A stretch of DNA of 61,865 nucleotides from an uncultured bacterium. Its GTDB lineage: Bacteria; Actinomycetota; Coriobacteriia; Coriobacteriales; Coriobacteriaceae. Position numbers and translations under genes: made by a program. This document shows positions 40,491-48,975 of the stretch, piece after piece. The stretch is from assembly GCA_905214435.1 (NCBI GenBank), contig CAJMMA010000009.1, forward strand, positions 1-61,865, in the 5' to 3' direction. Below the pieces are notes generated by a model, which worked only from the letters and a program-made list of their open reading frames with translations, did no database searches and was not told the origin of the DNA. Within the stretch, counting starts at the first letter, position 1. Every line of letters begins with the position of its first letter.

Positions 40491-42455
40491 TTAGTACATC
40501 TTTGCGCCGGCGGGGATGGAAGCGTCGAGCTGGATCAGATTGAGACGCTCCTCGCCCTCCTCCTCGTGGATAGCGCTGATGAGCATGCCGCAGCTGGGAA
40601 TGCCCATCATCTTGCGCGGCGGCAGATTGGTGATGGCGAGCAAGGTCTTGCCGACCAGGTCCTCGGGCTCATAATAACCGTGAATGCCGGAGAGGATGGT
40701 ACGGTCGGTGCCGGTGCCGTCGTCGAGCGTAAAGTTCAGCAGCTTCTTGGACTTCTTGACGGCCTCGCATGCCTTGACCTTCACGGCGCGGAAGTCGCTC
40801 TTGGAGAAGGTATCAAAGTCGACGAACTCCTCAAACAGCGGCTCGACGGCAATCTTGGAATAATCAACCGTGGGCTTGAGCGGCTTGACGAAGGGGCTCG
40901 CGGCGTTGCCGGCCTCGGCAGCCTTGGCGGCAGCGGCACCGGACTGGAAACCCTTCTCGGGCTTCATGTGCGGGAACAGCAGCACGTCGCGGATGGAAGC
41001 CTGGTTGGTGAGCAGCATGACCACGCGGTCGATGCCGATGCCGATGCCGCCCGCGGGAGGCATACCGTACTCGAGGGCGCGCACGTAGTCCTCGTCATAC
41101 TCCATGGCCTCGTCGTCGCCGCCGGCCTTCTCGGCCATCTGGGCAGCAAAGCGCTCAGCCTGGTCGACCGGGTCGTTGAGCTCGGAGAACGCGTTGGCGT
41201 ACTCGTGACCGGCAATAACCAGCTCAAAGCGGTGCGTCAGACGCGGGTCGTCCTCAAAGCGCTTGGCAAGCGGGCTGACCTCGATGGGGTAATCGCACAC
41301 GAACGTGGGGTTGACGATGGTGTCCTCGCCCAGCTCATCGTAAATCTCGGCGATAATCTTGCCGGCGGTCCACTCGGGCTTAATCTCCAGGCCCTTCTCG
41401 CGCGCGGCGGCAGCAAGCTCCTCGACCGGCGTGTCAATGGTGACCTGCTTGCCGAGCACGTCGGAGACGATGTCGGTCATGGGACGGCTGGCCCACTCAC
41501 CAGAAAGGTCGATGGTCTGGCCCTGGTACTCGATGACCTCGGGGTTGCCGATGGCCTTGTTAGCCGCCTTAATGACACCCTGGGCGAGCGCCTTCATACC
41601 CTCGAGGTCGGAGAAGGCACGGTAGGCCTCCATCGTGGTGAACTCGGGATTGTGGGTAAGGTCCATGCCCTCGTTACGGAAGATACGGCCGATCTCGAAC
41701 ACGCGCTCAAAACCGCCGACGATGCAGCGCTTGAGGTGCAACTCGGTAGCAATACGCAGGTAGCACTCCTGATCGAGCGCGTTGAAGTGCGTGATGAACG
41801 GCTTGGCAGTAGCGCCGCCCTGGATGGTCTGCAGGATGGGGGTTTCGACCTCCATGTAGCCGTCGGACTCCATAAAGCGACGGAAGGTGGAAAGAATCTG
41901 CGAACGCTTACGGAAGGTCTCGCGAACGTCGTCGTTGGCGATCAGGTCGACATAGCGCTGGCGATAGCGGGTCTCCTTGTCGGAAAGACCATGGAACTTC
42001 TCGGGCAGCGGACGAACGGCCTTGGCAAGCAGGGTCGCGCTCTTAGGGGCAACGGAAAGCTGGCCGCGCTGGGTGCGCACGACCACGCCGGTCACGCCCA
42101 GGATGTCGCCCAGGTCGAGGGACTTGAGCGTATTCCAGGCAGCCTCGTCCATGTCATTGATGCGGCAGAACAGCTGAATCTCGCCGGTCGCATCGCGTAC
42201 GACGATGAACATGATCTTGCCCTGACCGCGCTTGGCGACCACACGGCCGGCGATCTTCACGACGTCCTCGGTGTCCTCGCCATCGGCAAGCTCGGCGTAC
42301 TTAGCCTCGATATCGGCAACGTAGTCCTCAAGCTCAGAGTGCTCGGGATAGGGGTTCTGGCCCGCCTCGAACAGGGCGGCGCGCTTGGCCAGGCGGGTGG
42401 CGCGCTCGTCGTTGAGCGTCGATGCCTGATCTGCGGCGTTCTGGTTCTCTGCCAT
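40491..42455 (-). CDS. lysS: Lysine--tRNA ligase fused to a C-terminal tRNA-binding domain
   Basis: A 654-residue protein, about 150 longer than usual LysRS. Residues 1-500 are a class II LysRS: OB-fold anticodon domain (VKIAGRVVAKRGQGKIMFIV), motif 2 FRNEGMDLTHNPEFT, motif 3 GIGIGIDRVVMLLT. After a Glu/Ala/Pro-rich linker (about 505-540), residues 545-654 form a Trbp111/MetRS C-terminal-type OB fold: DFRAVKVKACEAV, LVGKTLLAITNLPPRKMMGI, PSCGML. The add-on should bind tRNA nonspecifically and raise affinity. greA lies upstream with a hairpin between. Confidence 0.95.
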   Translation of the reverse strand: MAENQNAADQASTLNDERATRLAKRAALFEAGQNPYPEHSELEDYVADIEAKYAELADGEDTEDVVKIAGRVVAKRGQGKIMFIVVRDATGEIQLFCRINDMDEAAWNTLKSLDLGDILGVTGVVVRTQRGQLSVAPKSATLLAKAVRPLPEKFHGLSDKETRYRQRYVDLIANDDVRETFRKRSQILSTFRRFMESDGYMEVETPILQTIQGGATAKPFITHFNALDQECYLRIATELHLKRCIVGGFERVFEIGRIFRNEGMDLTHNPEFTTMEAYRAFSDLEGMKALAQGVIKAANKAIGNPEVIEYQGQTIDLSGEWASRPMTDIVSDVLGKQVTIDTPVEELAAAAREKGLEIKPEWTAGKIIAEIYDELGEDTIVNPTFVCDYPIEVSPLAKRFEDDPRLTHRFELVIAGHEYANAFSELNDPVDQAERFAAQMAEKAGGDDEAMEYDEDYVRALEYGMPPAGGIGIGIDRVVMLLTNQASIRDVLLFPHMKPEKGFQSGAAAAKAAEAGNAASPFVKPLKPTVDYSKIAVEPLFEEFVDFDTFSKSDFRAVKVKACEAVKKSKKLLNFTLDDGTGTDRTILSGIHGYYEPEDLVGKTLLAITNLPPRKMMGIPSCGMLISAIHEEEGEERLNLIQLDASIPAGAKMY

Positions 42456-42473
42456 AAGTTAGCTCCTCAAACT

Positions 42474-42506
42474 AAAACGCTCCCCAGGATTCGGTCCCAG
42501 GGAGCG
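42474..42506 (-). terminator. Hairpin between greA and lysS
   Basis: CGCTCCC (42478-42484) and GGGAGCG (42500-42506) form the stem; the minus-strand 3' side continues TTTTAG. It ends about 20 nt before the lysS start, so it may terminate greA or attenuate lysS. Confidence 0.65.
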
Positions 42507-42534
42507 AAAACATACCTTTACGCGGGACCGTGGT

Positions 42535-43005
42535 CTAGCGTGCAATCTTGGCGATGGTGTAGACGCGAGTCTTGCCGGAAGGCGTAACGACCTCGACGGA
42601 GTCGCCCTCGCCGTGACCGATGATGGCGTGGCCGACCGGAGACTCGTTGGAAATCTTGTGCTCGAGCGAGTTGGTCTCGGTGGTACCGACAAGCGTGACT
42701 TCCATGACCTCACCGTTGGGATCAATCAGAGAAACGGTGGAACCGATGGAGACGGTCAGATCGCCCGTGGTGGCAGCAACCTGAGCGTTGGCGAGGATGG
42801 CCTGGATCTCGGCAATACGAGCGGCGTTCTGGGCCTGCTTGTCCTTAGCGGCGTCGTACTCGGAGTTCTCCGAAAGGTCGCCGAACGCGCGGGCTTCCTT
42901 GATGTCCTCGACGATCTCCTTGGCGTAATCGCCCTCACGCCAAGCGAGCTCCTCGACGAGCTTCTGGCGGCCCTCAGCGGTCAGTACGATCTGGCTTGCG
43001 TCCAT
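42535..43005 (-). CDS. greA: Transcription elongation factor GreA
   Basis: A 156-residue GreA. The N-terminal coiled coil carries the tip DLSENSEYDAAKD, whose acidic residues enter the polymerase channel and trigger cleavage of backtracked RNA. The C-terminal FKBP-like domain has the SPVGHAIIGHGEGD motif. Start ATG at 43005 follows GGGGAGATATCCGT; an upstream ATG ten codons earlier has no ribosome site. Confidence 0.95.
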   Translation of the reverse strand: MDASQIVLTAEGRQKLVEELAWREGDYAKEIVEDIKEARAFGDLSENSEYDAAKDKQAQNAARIAEIQAILANAQVAATTGDLTVSIGSTVSLIDPNGEVMEVTLVGTTETNSLEHKISNESPVGHAIIGHGEGDSVEVVTPSGKTRVYTIAKIAR

Positions 43006-43052
43006 ACGGATATCTCCCCAACTCTGATCAAACAATCAACTGTCAACAAAAC

Positions 43053-43086
43053 GAAAAAGACCGGCTAGCCTGCGGGCAAGCCGGTC
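43053..43086 (-). terminator. Terminator of the tatA gene
   Basis: GACCGGC (43059-43065) and GCCGGTC (43080-43086) form the stem; the minus strand continues TTTTTCG. Confidence 0.82.
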
Positions 43087-43111
43087 AGGTGCTCACCCCA
43101 AAGGGATGGGA

Positions 43112-43387
43112 CTACTCTGCGTCCGCGTCGCTGTCCTCTGCCTGCTTCTTCTTGGCAGCAGCGAGCTTGGCCTCGAGCTCAGCGATCTCCTTGTCCTCCT
43201 CGGACTGCTCGACCACGACCTCCTCGGCCTGCTTGGTCTCGGCCTTATCGTCGCCCTCCATACCCTCACGGATATTCTTGACGGTAGAGCCGAGGGACTT
43301 GCCGAGCTTCGGCAGGTTCTTGGGCCCGAAGATAATCAGGACAACGACGAGAATAATGATGAGCTCAGGAGCCCTCAGTCCAAACAT
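43112..43387 (-). CDS. tatA: Sec-independent translocase protein TatA
   Basis: A 91-residue protein: a short N-terminal membrane helix MFGLRAPELIIILVVVLIIF, hinge GPKNLPKLG, amphipathic helix (SLGSTVKNIREG) and a charged, Glu/Lys-rich tail that may be a coiled coil. This is the TatA/E layout; Leu at position 4 region instead of a polar Gln/Ser makes TatA versus TatB slightly uncertain. TatC is not in the window. GGAGGTCTAC precedes the start. Confidence 0.88.
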   Translation of the reverse strand: MFGLRAPELIIILVVVLIIFGPKNLPKLGKSLGSTVKNIREGMEGDDKAETKQAEEVVVEQSEEDKEIAELEAKLAAAKKKQAEDSDADAE

Positions 43388-43460
43388 GTAGACCTCCACA
43401 ATACAGCGAGACAAGCTCGAATGAGTATACCGCGGGTATCGCGGTATCACAACAATAGCT

Positions 43461-43489
43461 AAAAAAAGGGACCGCAAGAAGCGGTCCCT
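43461..43489 (-). terminator. Terminator of tRNA-Pro
   Basis: GGGACCGC (43468-43475) and GCGGTCCC (43481-43488) with a 5-nt loop; seven T follow on the minus strand. Confidence 0.88.
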
Positions 43490-43499
43490 CCTCATGCTC

Positions 43500-43576
43500 T
43501 GGTCGGGTTGACTGGATTTGAACCAGCGACCCCTGCGTCCCGAACGCAGTGCTCTACCAAACTGAGCCACAACCCG
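43500..43576 (-). tRNA. tRNA-Pro (CGG)
   Basis: A 77-nt cloverleaf; acceptor CGGGTTG/CAACCCG, anticodon loop TTCGGGA giving CGG, encoded CCA. Confidence 0.96.
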
Positions 43577-43625
43577 TTAGCTCGACTATAGTAACAAAGA
43601 TTTTCGCCGCGTGCTAGATAAATTT

Positions 43626-44522
43626 TTATTTCTTTGGCGCTTCAATGCGAACCGTGTCGGAAACGAGCTCCGTTGCATAAGCCCACCAGCCGTTTTGTTG
43701 AGCCGTCGCCGCAAGATTGGCTGCCGTGGCGGCGCTATCGCAGAGAGCAAACGAGCAGGCACCCGAACCGCACACGTTTGTGGCAATGGTACCGTCCTGT
43801 GAACGAAGCCAGTCGAGCACCGTTTGAATCCGCGGCTCCATCTGCGCGGAAATGACACCCAGGTTGTTGTGGACGAGCGCGTAGGCCGCCTCTGCGTCTC
43901 CCGAGCGAAGGGCAGATGCGATCGCTCCGGGCTTGTCCGCAGGCGCTGGGGTCTCGTCAAAACGTCGATAGGCTTCAATTGTTGAAACGCTTGCCTCGCG
44001 CGGCTTAACCAGCACGACGGGTGTCGCGGGAAGTGCGGGGTACTCGGTTGCCAGCACGTCTCCCCCACCCACGTAAAATGCAGGGCTGGCATGCAAAAAG
44101 AAGGGAACGTCGGCGCCAATGCCGCGCGCGATGTTGTCCAGCGCGGGATCGGCACGGTCGATACCCCACAGCTCTGCCAAGGCGACAATGACCGCCGCGG
44201 CATCCGTCGAAGGACCGCCCAGGCCGGCACACAACGGGATGCACTTCTCGATCGTGATGCAGACGTTGGCTTCACGACCATAATGCTCGGCCATAGCGAG
44301 CGCAGCACGATACGCCGTATTCTTTTGCATGGGAAAGTCGGATGTCGGAATCGTCTGGACGGTCAGCGCCTGTGCCGGCGTAACCGTCACGGTATCGACA
44401 AGACCGACGGCTGCCATCAGGGAATCGACCTTATGGTAGCCGCGGTCGTCACGCTCGGTATGAACCCCCAGATAGAGGTTAATCTTTGCCGGCGCGGAAA
44501 GAGCCAGGGACCGATCGGTCAC
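43626..44522 (-). CDS. ispE: 4-(cytidine 5'-diphospho)-2-C-methyl-D-erythritol kinase
   Basis: A 298-residue GHMP kinase. It starts with SAPAKINLYLGV, the substrate-binding strand of IspE; the ATP-binding GHMP loop is PLCAGLGGPSTDAAAV, where one Ser of the usual GGGSSDAA is Pro. GIGADVPFFL and the C-terminal NVCGSGACSFAL complete the family pattern. It phosphorylates the 2-hydroxyl of CDP-ME between the IspD and IspF steps. A Veg-like gene lies 2 bp upstream. Confidence 0.92.
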   Translation of the reverse strand: MTDRSLALSAPAKINLYLGVHTERDDRGYHKVDSLMAAVGLVDTVTVTPAQALTVQTIPTSDFPMQKNTAYRAALAMAEHYGREANVCITIEKCIPLCAGLGGPSTDAAAVIVALAELWGIDRADPALDNIARGIGADVPFFLHASPAFYVGGGDVLATEYPALPATPVVLVKPREASVSTIEAYRRFDETPAPADKPGAIASALRSGDAEAAYALVHNNLGVISAQMEPRIQTVLDWLRSQDGTIATNVCGSGACSFALCDSAATAANLAATAQQNGWWAYATELVSDTVRIEAPKK

Positions 44523-44524
44523 CG

Positions 44525-44821
44525 TTAGTGCTCCTCGAGCTGATTGCCGAGCGGGGTAAAAATGTGCTCACCGCTCTCGGGGTCGAACAGCTCGACCTGC
44601 CCGGTGAGGACATCGATATACTGGTAGGACTGACGCGACTTGCGGCCGCGACGTTCGTCAACCTCGACGATAAAGACGGCGGGGTGGACGCTCTTGATGG
44701 TGCCCATGCGCTCGACGACGCGGGTGCGGCCCATGTTGGCCTTCACCTTGACGCGATCGCCCACCATATCGGTCAGCTTCTCGTGGATGTCGTCGACGTG
44801 ATTGACTTCCATCTCTTCCAT
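44525..44821 (-). CDS. Veg family protein
   Basis: A 98-residue small basic protein with a beta-barrel-like core: GDRVKVKANMGRTRVVERMG, VFIVEVDERRGRKSRQSYQY and IDVLTGQVELFDPESGE. It resembles Bacillus Veg, an abundantly made protein that stimulates biofilm matrix genes; it also precedes ispE in Firmicutes, so position agrees. Start ATG at 44821 follows GGAGGCCCTGTTC. A G4/C4 hairpin (44856-44872) lies in its leader. Confidence 0.85.
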   Translation of the reverse strand: MEEMEVNHVDDIHEKLTDMVGDRVKVKANMGRTRVVERMGTIKSVHPAVFIVEVDERRGRKSRQSYQYIDVLTGQVELFDPESGEHIFTPLGNQLEEH

Positions 44822-44977
44822 GAACAGGGCCTCCAGAAGGTGCAATTCAAAAAAGGGGATAATACCCCTAAGATAGACAAAACTCTAATACTATAGCACC
44901 CTGCTGCCGCCATACGCAAGTAGCTAAAAAAGCCCCATCCCAAATACGTACCAGACGACAACCTCGCATGACCAGTT

Positions 44978-45005
44978 GTTACGCGGTTTGGTAAAACCGC
45001 GTAAC
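44978..45005 (-). terminator. Terminator after dtd, GTTACGCGGTT type
   Basis: GTTACGCGGTTT pairs with AAACCGCGTAAC around a short loop, touching the dtd stop codon. Same stem as the element after lysS. The rest of 44876-44977 shows nothing else. Confidence 0.65.
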
Positions 45006-45452
45006 CTAAAGGTTGTCCGTGTCCAAGACGATGGTGAATGGGCCGTCGTTGACCAAGTCGACTTTCATATCGGCGCCAAAGATGCCGTGCGCCACGTGTT
45101 CGACATCTTTGCGAACGAGCGTCAGGAAGTACTCGTAGAGCTCGTTGGCAACATCGGGCGCGCCTGCATCGGTAAACGACGGACGGCGACCGTGGCGGCA
45201 GTCAGCGAACAGCGTGAACTGCGACACCACGAGCATCTCGCCGTCGACATCGGCAAGTGCCAGGTTGGTCTTGCCGTTCTCGTCCTCGTTAATGCGCAAG
45301 CCGCGGAGCTTGCCCCACAGCTTATCGGCCTCGGCGCGCGTGTCGCCGTGGCCCACGCCCAGCAGCACCAGATAGCCGCGCCCAATTTTGCCCACGCACT
45401 CGCCGTCGACCGTCACGCCGGCGTTGAGTACGCGCTGCACCACCGCACGCAC
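45006..45452 (-). CDS. dtd: D-aminoacyl-tRNA deacylase
   Basis: A 148-residue DTD. It begins MRAVVQRVLNAGVTVDGE and carries both family motifs, SQFTLFAD and NDGPFTIVL (the latter corresponds to the cross-subunit Gly-Pro motif). It removes D-amino acids from mischarged tRNA. It is four bases behind the rdgB stop, so cotranscribed. Confidence 0.95.
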   Translation of the reverse strand: MRAVVQRVLNAGVTVDGECVGKIGRGYLVLLGVGHGDTRAEADKLWGKLRGLRINEDENGKTNLALADVDGEMLVVSQFTLFADCRHGRRPSFTDAGAPDVANELYEYFLTLVRKDVEHVAHGIFGADMKVDLVNDGPFTIVLDTDNL

Positions 45453-45455
45453 GGC

Positions 45456-46097
45456 CTACTCCTCGCCCGTCAGTTTGGCGGACAGATGCTCGAGCGCGTG
45501 GAAACGATGGCTGATGGCGTTCTTCTCGTCCGCCGTCAGCTCGGCCATGGTCTTGCCCGGCGTGTCGACCGGCAGGAACAGCGGGTCATAGCCAAAGCCG
45601 TGATCGCCGCGGCCCTCGTGTGCGATAACGCCCTCGCAGGCGCCCTCGCCATAGGTGACCAGACCATCCGTGTCGATAAGCGCAACGACGCTCATAAAGC
45701 GCGCGGTGCGGTCCTCGTCCGCCACGCCTTCCAGGTTAACGAGAAGCTTGGCGTTGTTGGCGGCATCGTCTCCGTGCACGCCCGCATAGCGCGCGCTATA
45801 CACGCCCGGCTCGCCGTCAAGCGCGTCGACGACCAAGCCAGAATCGTCGGCGATGGCCATGAGCCCCGTCTCTTCGACGGCAGCCTGCGCCTTGATGATG
45901 GCGTTCTCCAAAAACGTCGTGCCGTTTTCCTCGGGGTCCTCAAAATCGCCCAGCTGGCCGAGCGCCACAAAGCGAACCTCGGGCATGACCTTGCCTAAAA
46001 TGGCCTCGATCTCGGTGAGCTTATGGGCGTTGCCCGTTGCCACGACAATGGTCGCCGCCGGGTCGAGGGTGTCGATGTCGATCTTCTCAAGTGCCAT
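45456..46097 (-). CDS. rdgB: XTP/dITP diphosphatase (RdgB/HAM1)
   Basis: A 213-residue house-cleaning nucleotidase. Substrate-binding ATGNAHKLTEIEAIL near the N-terminus, FLENAIIKAQAAVEETG, then ADDSGLVVDALDGEPGVYSA with the metal-binding Asp, and GFGYDPLFLP near the end. It removes non-canonical purine triphosphates. Order rph-rdgB-dtd is maintained downstream of murI, though a repeat hairpin separates rph from rdgB. Confidence 0.95.
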   Translation of the reverse strand: MALEKIDIDTLDPAATIVVATGNAHKLTEIEAILGKVMPEVRFVALGQLGDFEDPEENGTTFLENAIIKAQAAVEETGLMAIADDSGLVVDALDGEPGVYSARYAGVHGDDAANNAKLLVNLEGVADEDRTARFMSVVALIDTDGLVTYGEGACEGVIAHEGRGDHGFGYDPLFLPVDTPGKTMAELTADEKNAISHRFHALEHLSAKLTGEE

Positions 46098-46203
46098 GAG
46101 TGGTCTCCTTGTCTCTATAGCAATGCCGCGCCGAGGGCGACGAGGGCCTCCGCCTCTCCCCTCTCAATCAACGGCAGTCTTATACTTCGACGTTTTCCCA
46201 GAT

Positions 46204-46242
46204 AAAACCTGCCAAAATAAACCTGTCCCTTTTTGGCAGGTT
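46204..46242 (-). terminator. GGGACAGG-loop hairpin at the rph stop codon
   Basis: On the minus strand AACCTGCCAAAA, AGGGACAGGTTTA, TTTTGGCAGGTTTT, beginning in the rph stop codon. It is nearly identical to 11446-11488, including the flanking ATCTG and ACGTT sequence, so the two are copies of one longer repeat. Confidence 0.75.
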
Positions 46243-46966
46243 AGGCGATGGCTTGGCGCTGAAGCTCGATGAGCTCGGCGATGCCTTTGTCGCCCAGGTC
46301 GAGCAGGGCGTTGAGGCGCTTACGGTCAAAGGGCGCCTGCTCGCCAGTGCCCTGGAGCTCGATCATCTCACCGGTGTCGGTGGCGACGAGGTTCATGTCG
46401 ACTTCGGCATGGCTGTCCTCGGAATAATCGAGGTCAAGCAGCGTATTGCCGTCGACAACGCCCATGGAGATTGCAGCCACCTGGCCGGTAAGCGGGATGC
46501 GCTCGATCTTGCCCGCCTCGACCCACATGGCGAGGGCGTCGTGCAGCGCCACCCAGGCGCCGGTGATGCTCGCTGTACGCGTGCCGCCATCGGCCTGAAT
46601 CACATCGCAGTCGACGGTGACGGTGTACTCGCCGAGCGCCTTCATGTTGACGACGGTACGCAGGCTGCGGCCAATGAGGCGCTCGATCTCCATGGAGCGA
46701 CCCTTGCGGTTGGCGTGCTCGCGCTTGCAGCGCTTGCCGGTCGACGCCGGCAGCATGGCGTATTCCGCGGTCACCCAGCCGACCTTAGCTCCCTTTCGCC
46801 AGCCCGGCACGCCCTCCTCGATTGTGGCGGCGCACAACACGCGCGTGTCACCGAACTCGGCAAAACACGAGCCGTGGGCGTGCTTCATGACGCCACGGGT
46901 GAGCTTAACGGGGCGCAACTCGTTGGCGGCGCGACCGTTGGCGCGGTTGACCTGCATGTACTCCAT
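46241..46966 (-). CDS. rph: Ribonuclease PH
   Basis: A 241-residue phosphorolytic 3'-5' exoribonuclease for tRNA maturation. Segments include GDTRVLCAATIEEGVPGW, LPASTGKRCKREHANRKGRS, IGRSLRTVV and QADGGTRTASITGAW with the phosphate-binding residues. Start at ATG 46966 has AAAGGAT upstream. murI precedes it by about 55 bp. Confidence 0.95.
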   Translation of the reverse strand: MEYMQVNRANGRAANELRPVKLTRGVMKHAHGSCFAEFGDTRVLCAATIEEGVPGWRKGAKVGWVTAEYAMLPASTGKRCKREHANRKGRSMEIERLIGRSLRTVVNMKALGEYTVTVDCDVIQADGGTRTASITGAWVALHDALAMWVEAGKIERIPLTGQVAAISMGVVDGNTLLDLDYSEDSHAEVDMNLVATDTGEMIELQGTGEQAPFDRKRLNALLDLGDKGIAELIELQRQAIA

Positions 46967-47020
46967 AGAAAAATCCTTTCGGCAAAAGGTGTGGCGAAGG
47001 CTCTGACGGCGGCCTTACAT

Positions 47021-47905
47021 CTATTTCAGCTCATCGATATCGATATGCTCAATGCTCTTGAGCGGCTGACCAAAGATAAAGCTGCCCGCCACCGCAAACT
47101 CGGCAATGTTATCGGCCGTCGTGGCAAAACGATGCTGCGGCTCGGCGGCGACGCCCGCCAGCTGCTCGCGGCGCGTGAGGATATCGGTCAGCTCGCGCGT
47201 GGTCTCCTCGGCGGAACTCACGACGCGTACCCCAGGCCCCAGCGCATGGCGGATAGGTCCCACCAACAGCGGAAAATGCGTACAGCCGAGCACCACGGTA
47301 TCGATACCGTGGTCGCGCAGTGGCTCAACCGTGGCACCCACCAGCGCACGCACGGCAGGCGTATCGAAGATGTCCTCGTTCTCAAGCCACTGCTCTTGCA
47401 GATGCGCACCCGAGGCGAGCTCGTGTTCGACAACCTCGACAAAGCTCGAGGCGGGGCAGCCGTATACGTCGACGCCGGCATCTAGGTCCTGAATGGCGCG
47501 CGTGTAAGCGCCCGAGCGAATGGTGAGGTTGGTGGCGAGCACGCCCACGCGACGCGTGCGGGTGCTGTTGATTGCCGCACGGGCACCCGGCGCGATCACG
47601 CCGATCACGGGAACGTCGAGCACCTGCTGGGCCAGACGCAAGGCCGCAGCTGTCGCCGTGTTGCAGGCGATGACCATAATCTTGACGTCGTGCTTCGACA
47701 GCCAACGGCCCGCCTGCAACGCAAACGAGCGCACCTCATCCTCGGTGCGCGTGCCGTAGGGGCAGCGTTTGGTGTCGCCGAAGTAGTAGACGGACTCATG
47801 CGGCAGCGCCGTCGCGATGGCGCGCGCAACCGTCAGACCGCCCAAACCAGAATCGAACACGCCAATCGGGCGCGTGTCGCCTGCCGGATTCTCGATATCG
47901 GACAT
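47021..47905 (-). CDS. murI: Glutamate racemase
   Basis: A 294-residue cofactor-independent racemase. The two catalytic cysteines lie in VIACNTATAAAL and VLGCTHFPLL; the N-terminal GVFDSGLGGLTVARA is the glutamate-binding loop. It supplies D-glutamate for peptidoglycan. Followed by rph-rdgB-dtd. Confidence 0.96.
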   Translation of the reverse strand: MSDIENPAGDTRPIGVFDSGLGGLTVARAIATALPHESVYYFGDTKRCPYGTRTEDEVRSFALQAGRWLSKHDVKIMVIACNTATAAALRLAQQVLDVPVIGVIAPGARAAINSTRTRRVGVLATNLTIRSGAYTRAIQDLDAGVDVYGCPASSFVEVVEHELASGAHLQEQWLENEDIFDTPAVRALVGATVEPLRDHGIDTVVLGCTHFPLLVGPIRHALGPGVRVVSSAEETTRELTDILTRREQLAGVAAEPQHRFATTADNIAEFAVAGSFIFGQPLKSIEHIDIDELK

Positions 47906-47956
47906 TACCTCACCAGTCTCTCTCGAAAAGACATGTCCAAGTGCGGCGACGCCGCG

Positions 47957-48868
47957 CTACGAACGCGCCGCGACCAGCAGCTCTGCCGTCGCCGCCCAAC
48001 CGTCGACAATTTTGCCGCGCGTAACGAAAGCGTTCTCGCAAGCAGCCAGGAACTCGGGCGCGCCGGCGCTCGTCAGGCCATTCTCGACCAGGCAGAACGT
48101 GCCCACGTGATCGGCCATGTAGAAGTCGGACTCGGAGTCGCCGAGCGCGAGCGTCTCCTCGCGCTCGATCCCCAGGTGCTCGCAGAAGCGCGCAATGGCG
48201 ACGCCTTTGTTGAGACCCGCGGGGTTGATGTTGAACGCGCGACCGTCCTCGACGCGATCGAGCTCGAGCGTCGTCGGCTTGGACAGATGCGTCAGGTGAC
48301 CGTTACAGGCCCACACCAGGCCACAGCCGGCCTCGTCGAGAATGGCCTGCGCCTCGTCGTCGGGGATGTCGCCGCGCATGCCGACGGTAACCTCGCGGTA
48401 CTTGTAGCCGGTCGACATGTCGTTGTGATACTCGATCTTGTGCGGCCAGCGGGCGAGGATCTTCTCGCACACGCCAGTCTGCTCGATCACCTGGTGCGGC
48501 GTGAGACCGCAAGATGGGTCGTAGGGCATATCGCCGGTCAGATACTCCCAATCGTTGGCCTTGAGATCGTACATGACCAGGCCACCCATCTCACCAATGT
48601 AGGAGTTGAGGCCGAGCACGCGTGCATCCTCGTGGATCATGGTGCGGTTGCGGCCCGAGGTGGGAACCACTTGGATGCCGGCGCGGGCAAGTGCCACGAC
48701 AGCCTCGACGAGCTTGGTCGAGGGGTTGCCGTCGTTGTCGCGCAGCACGCACGAGCCGGGTGCGAGCATCGTAGCATCCAGGTCGGTAAAGACGTACTTA
48801 ACCTTGGCCAAGCGCTCGCGCATCTCGCCCGAAAGCTCGGCGATGGTCGGCAGGGTGTTGTGGGACAT
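47957..48868 (-). CDS. HAD-superfamily hydrolase (Cof-like)
   Basis: A 303-residue phosphatase. Motif I is VFTDLDATML with Asp29 and Asp31, motif II VVPTSGRN, a type IIB cap occupies about 95-215, and motif IV is LALGDSESDFYMAD. Fold and length match Cof/sugar-phosphate phosphatases; substrate unknown. Start ATG at 48868 follows GGAGTAACC; the earlier in-frame ATG lacks a ribosome site. It lies between murE and murI but is not a known wall enzyme. Confidence 0.85.
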   Translation of the reverse strand: MSHNTLPTIAELSGEMRERLAKVKYVFTDLDATMLAPGSCVLRDNDGNPSTKLVEAVVALARAGIQVVPTSGRNRTMIHEDARVLGLNSYIGEMGGLVMYDLKANDWEYLTGDMPYDPSCGLTPHQVIEQTGVCEKILARWPHKIEYHNDMSTGYKYREVTVGMRGDIPDDEAQAILDEAGCGLVWACNGHLTHLSKPTTLELDRVEDGRAFNINPAGLNKGVAIARFCEHLGIEREETLALGDSESDFYMADHVGTFCLVENGLTSAGAPEFLAACENAFVTRGKIVDGWAATAELLVAARS

Positions 48869-48975
48869 GGTTACTCCGTTTACGCAGAAGGGTTTGGGCT
48901 TGGACGGCATGTTTTGATTGAGGGAACACGTTTATGGCGACAGCGCACTCAGGGCGCCTTCGCCATCATGGTTCA

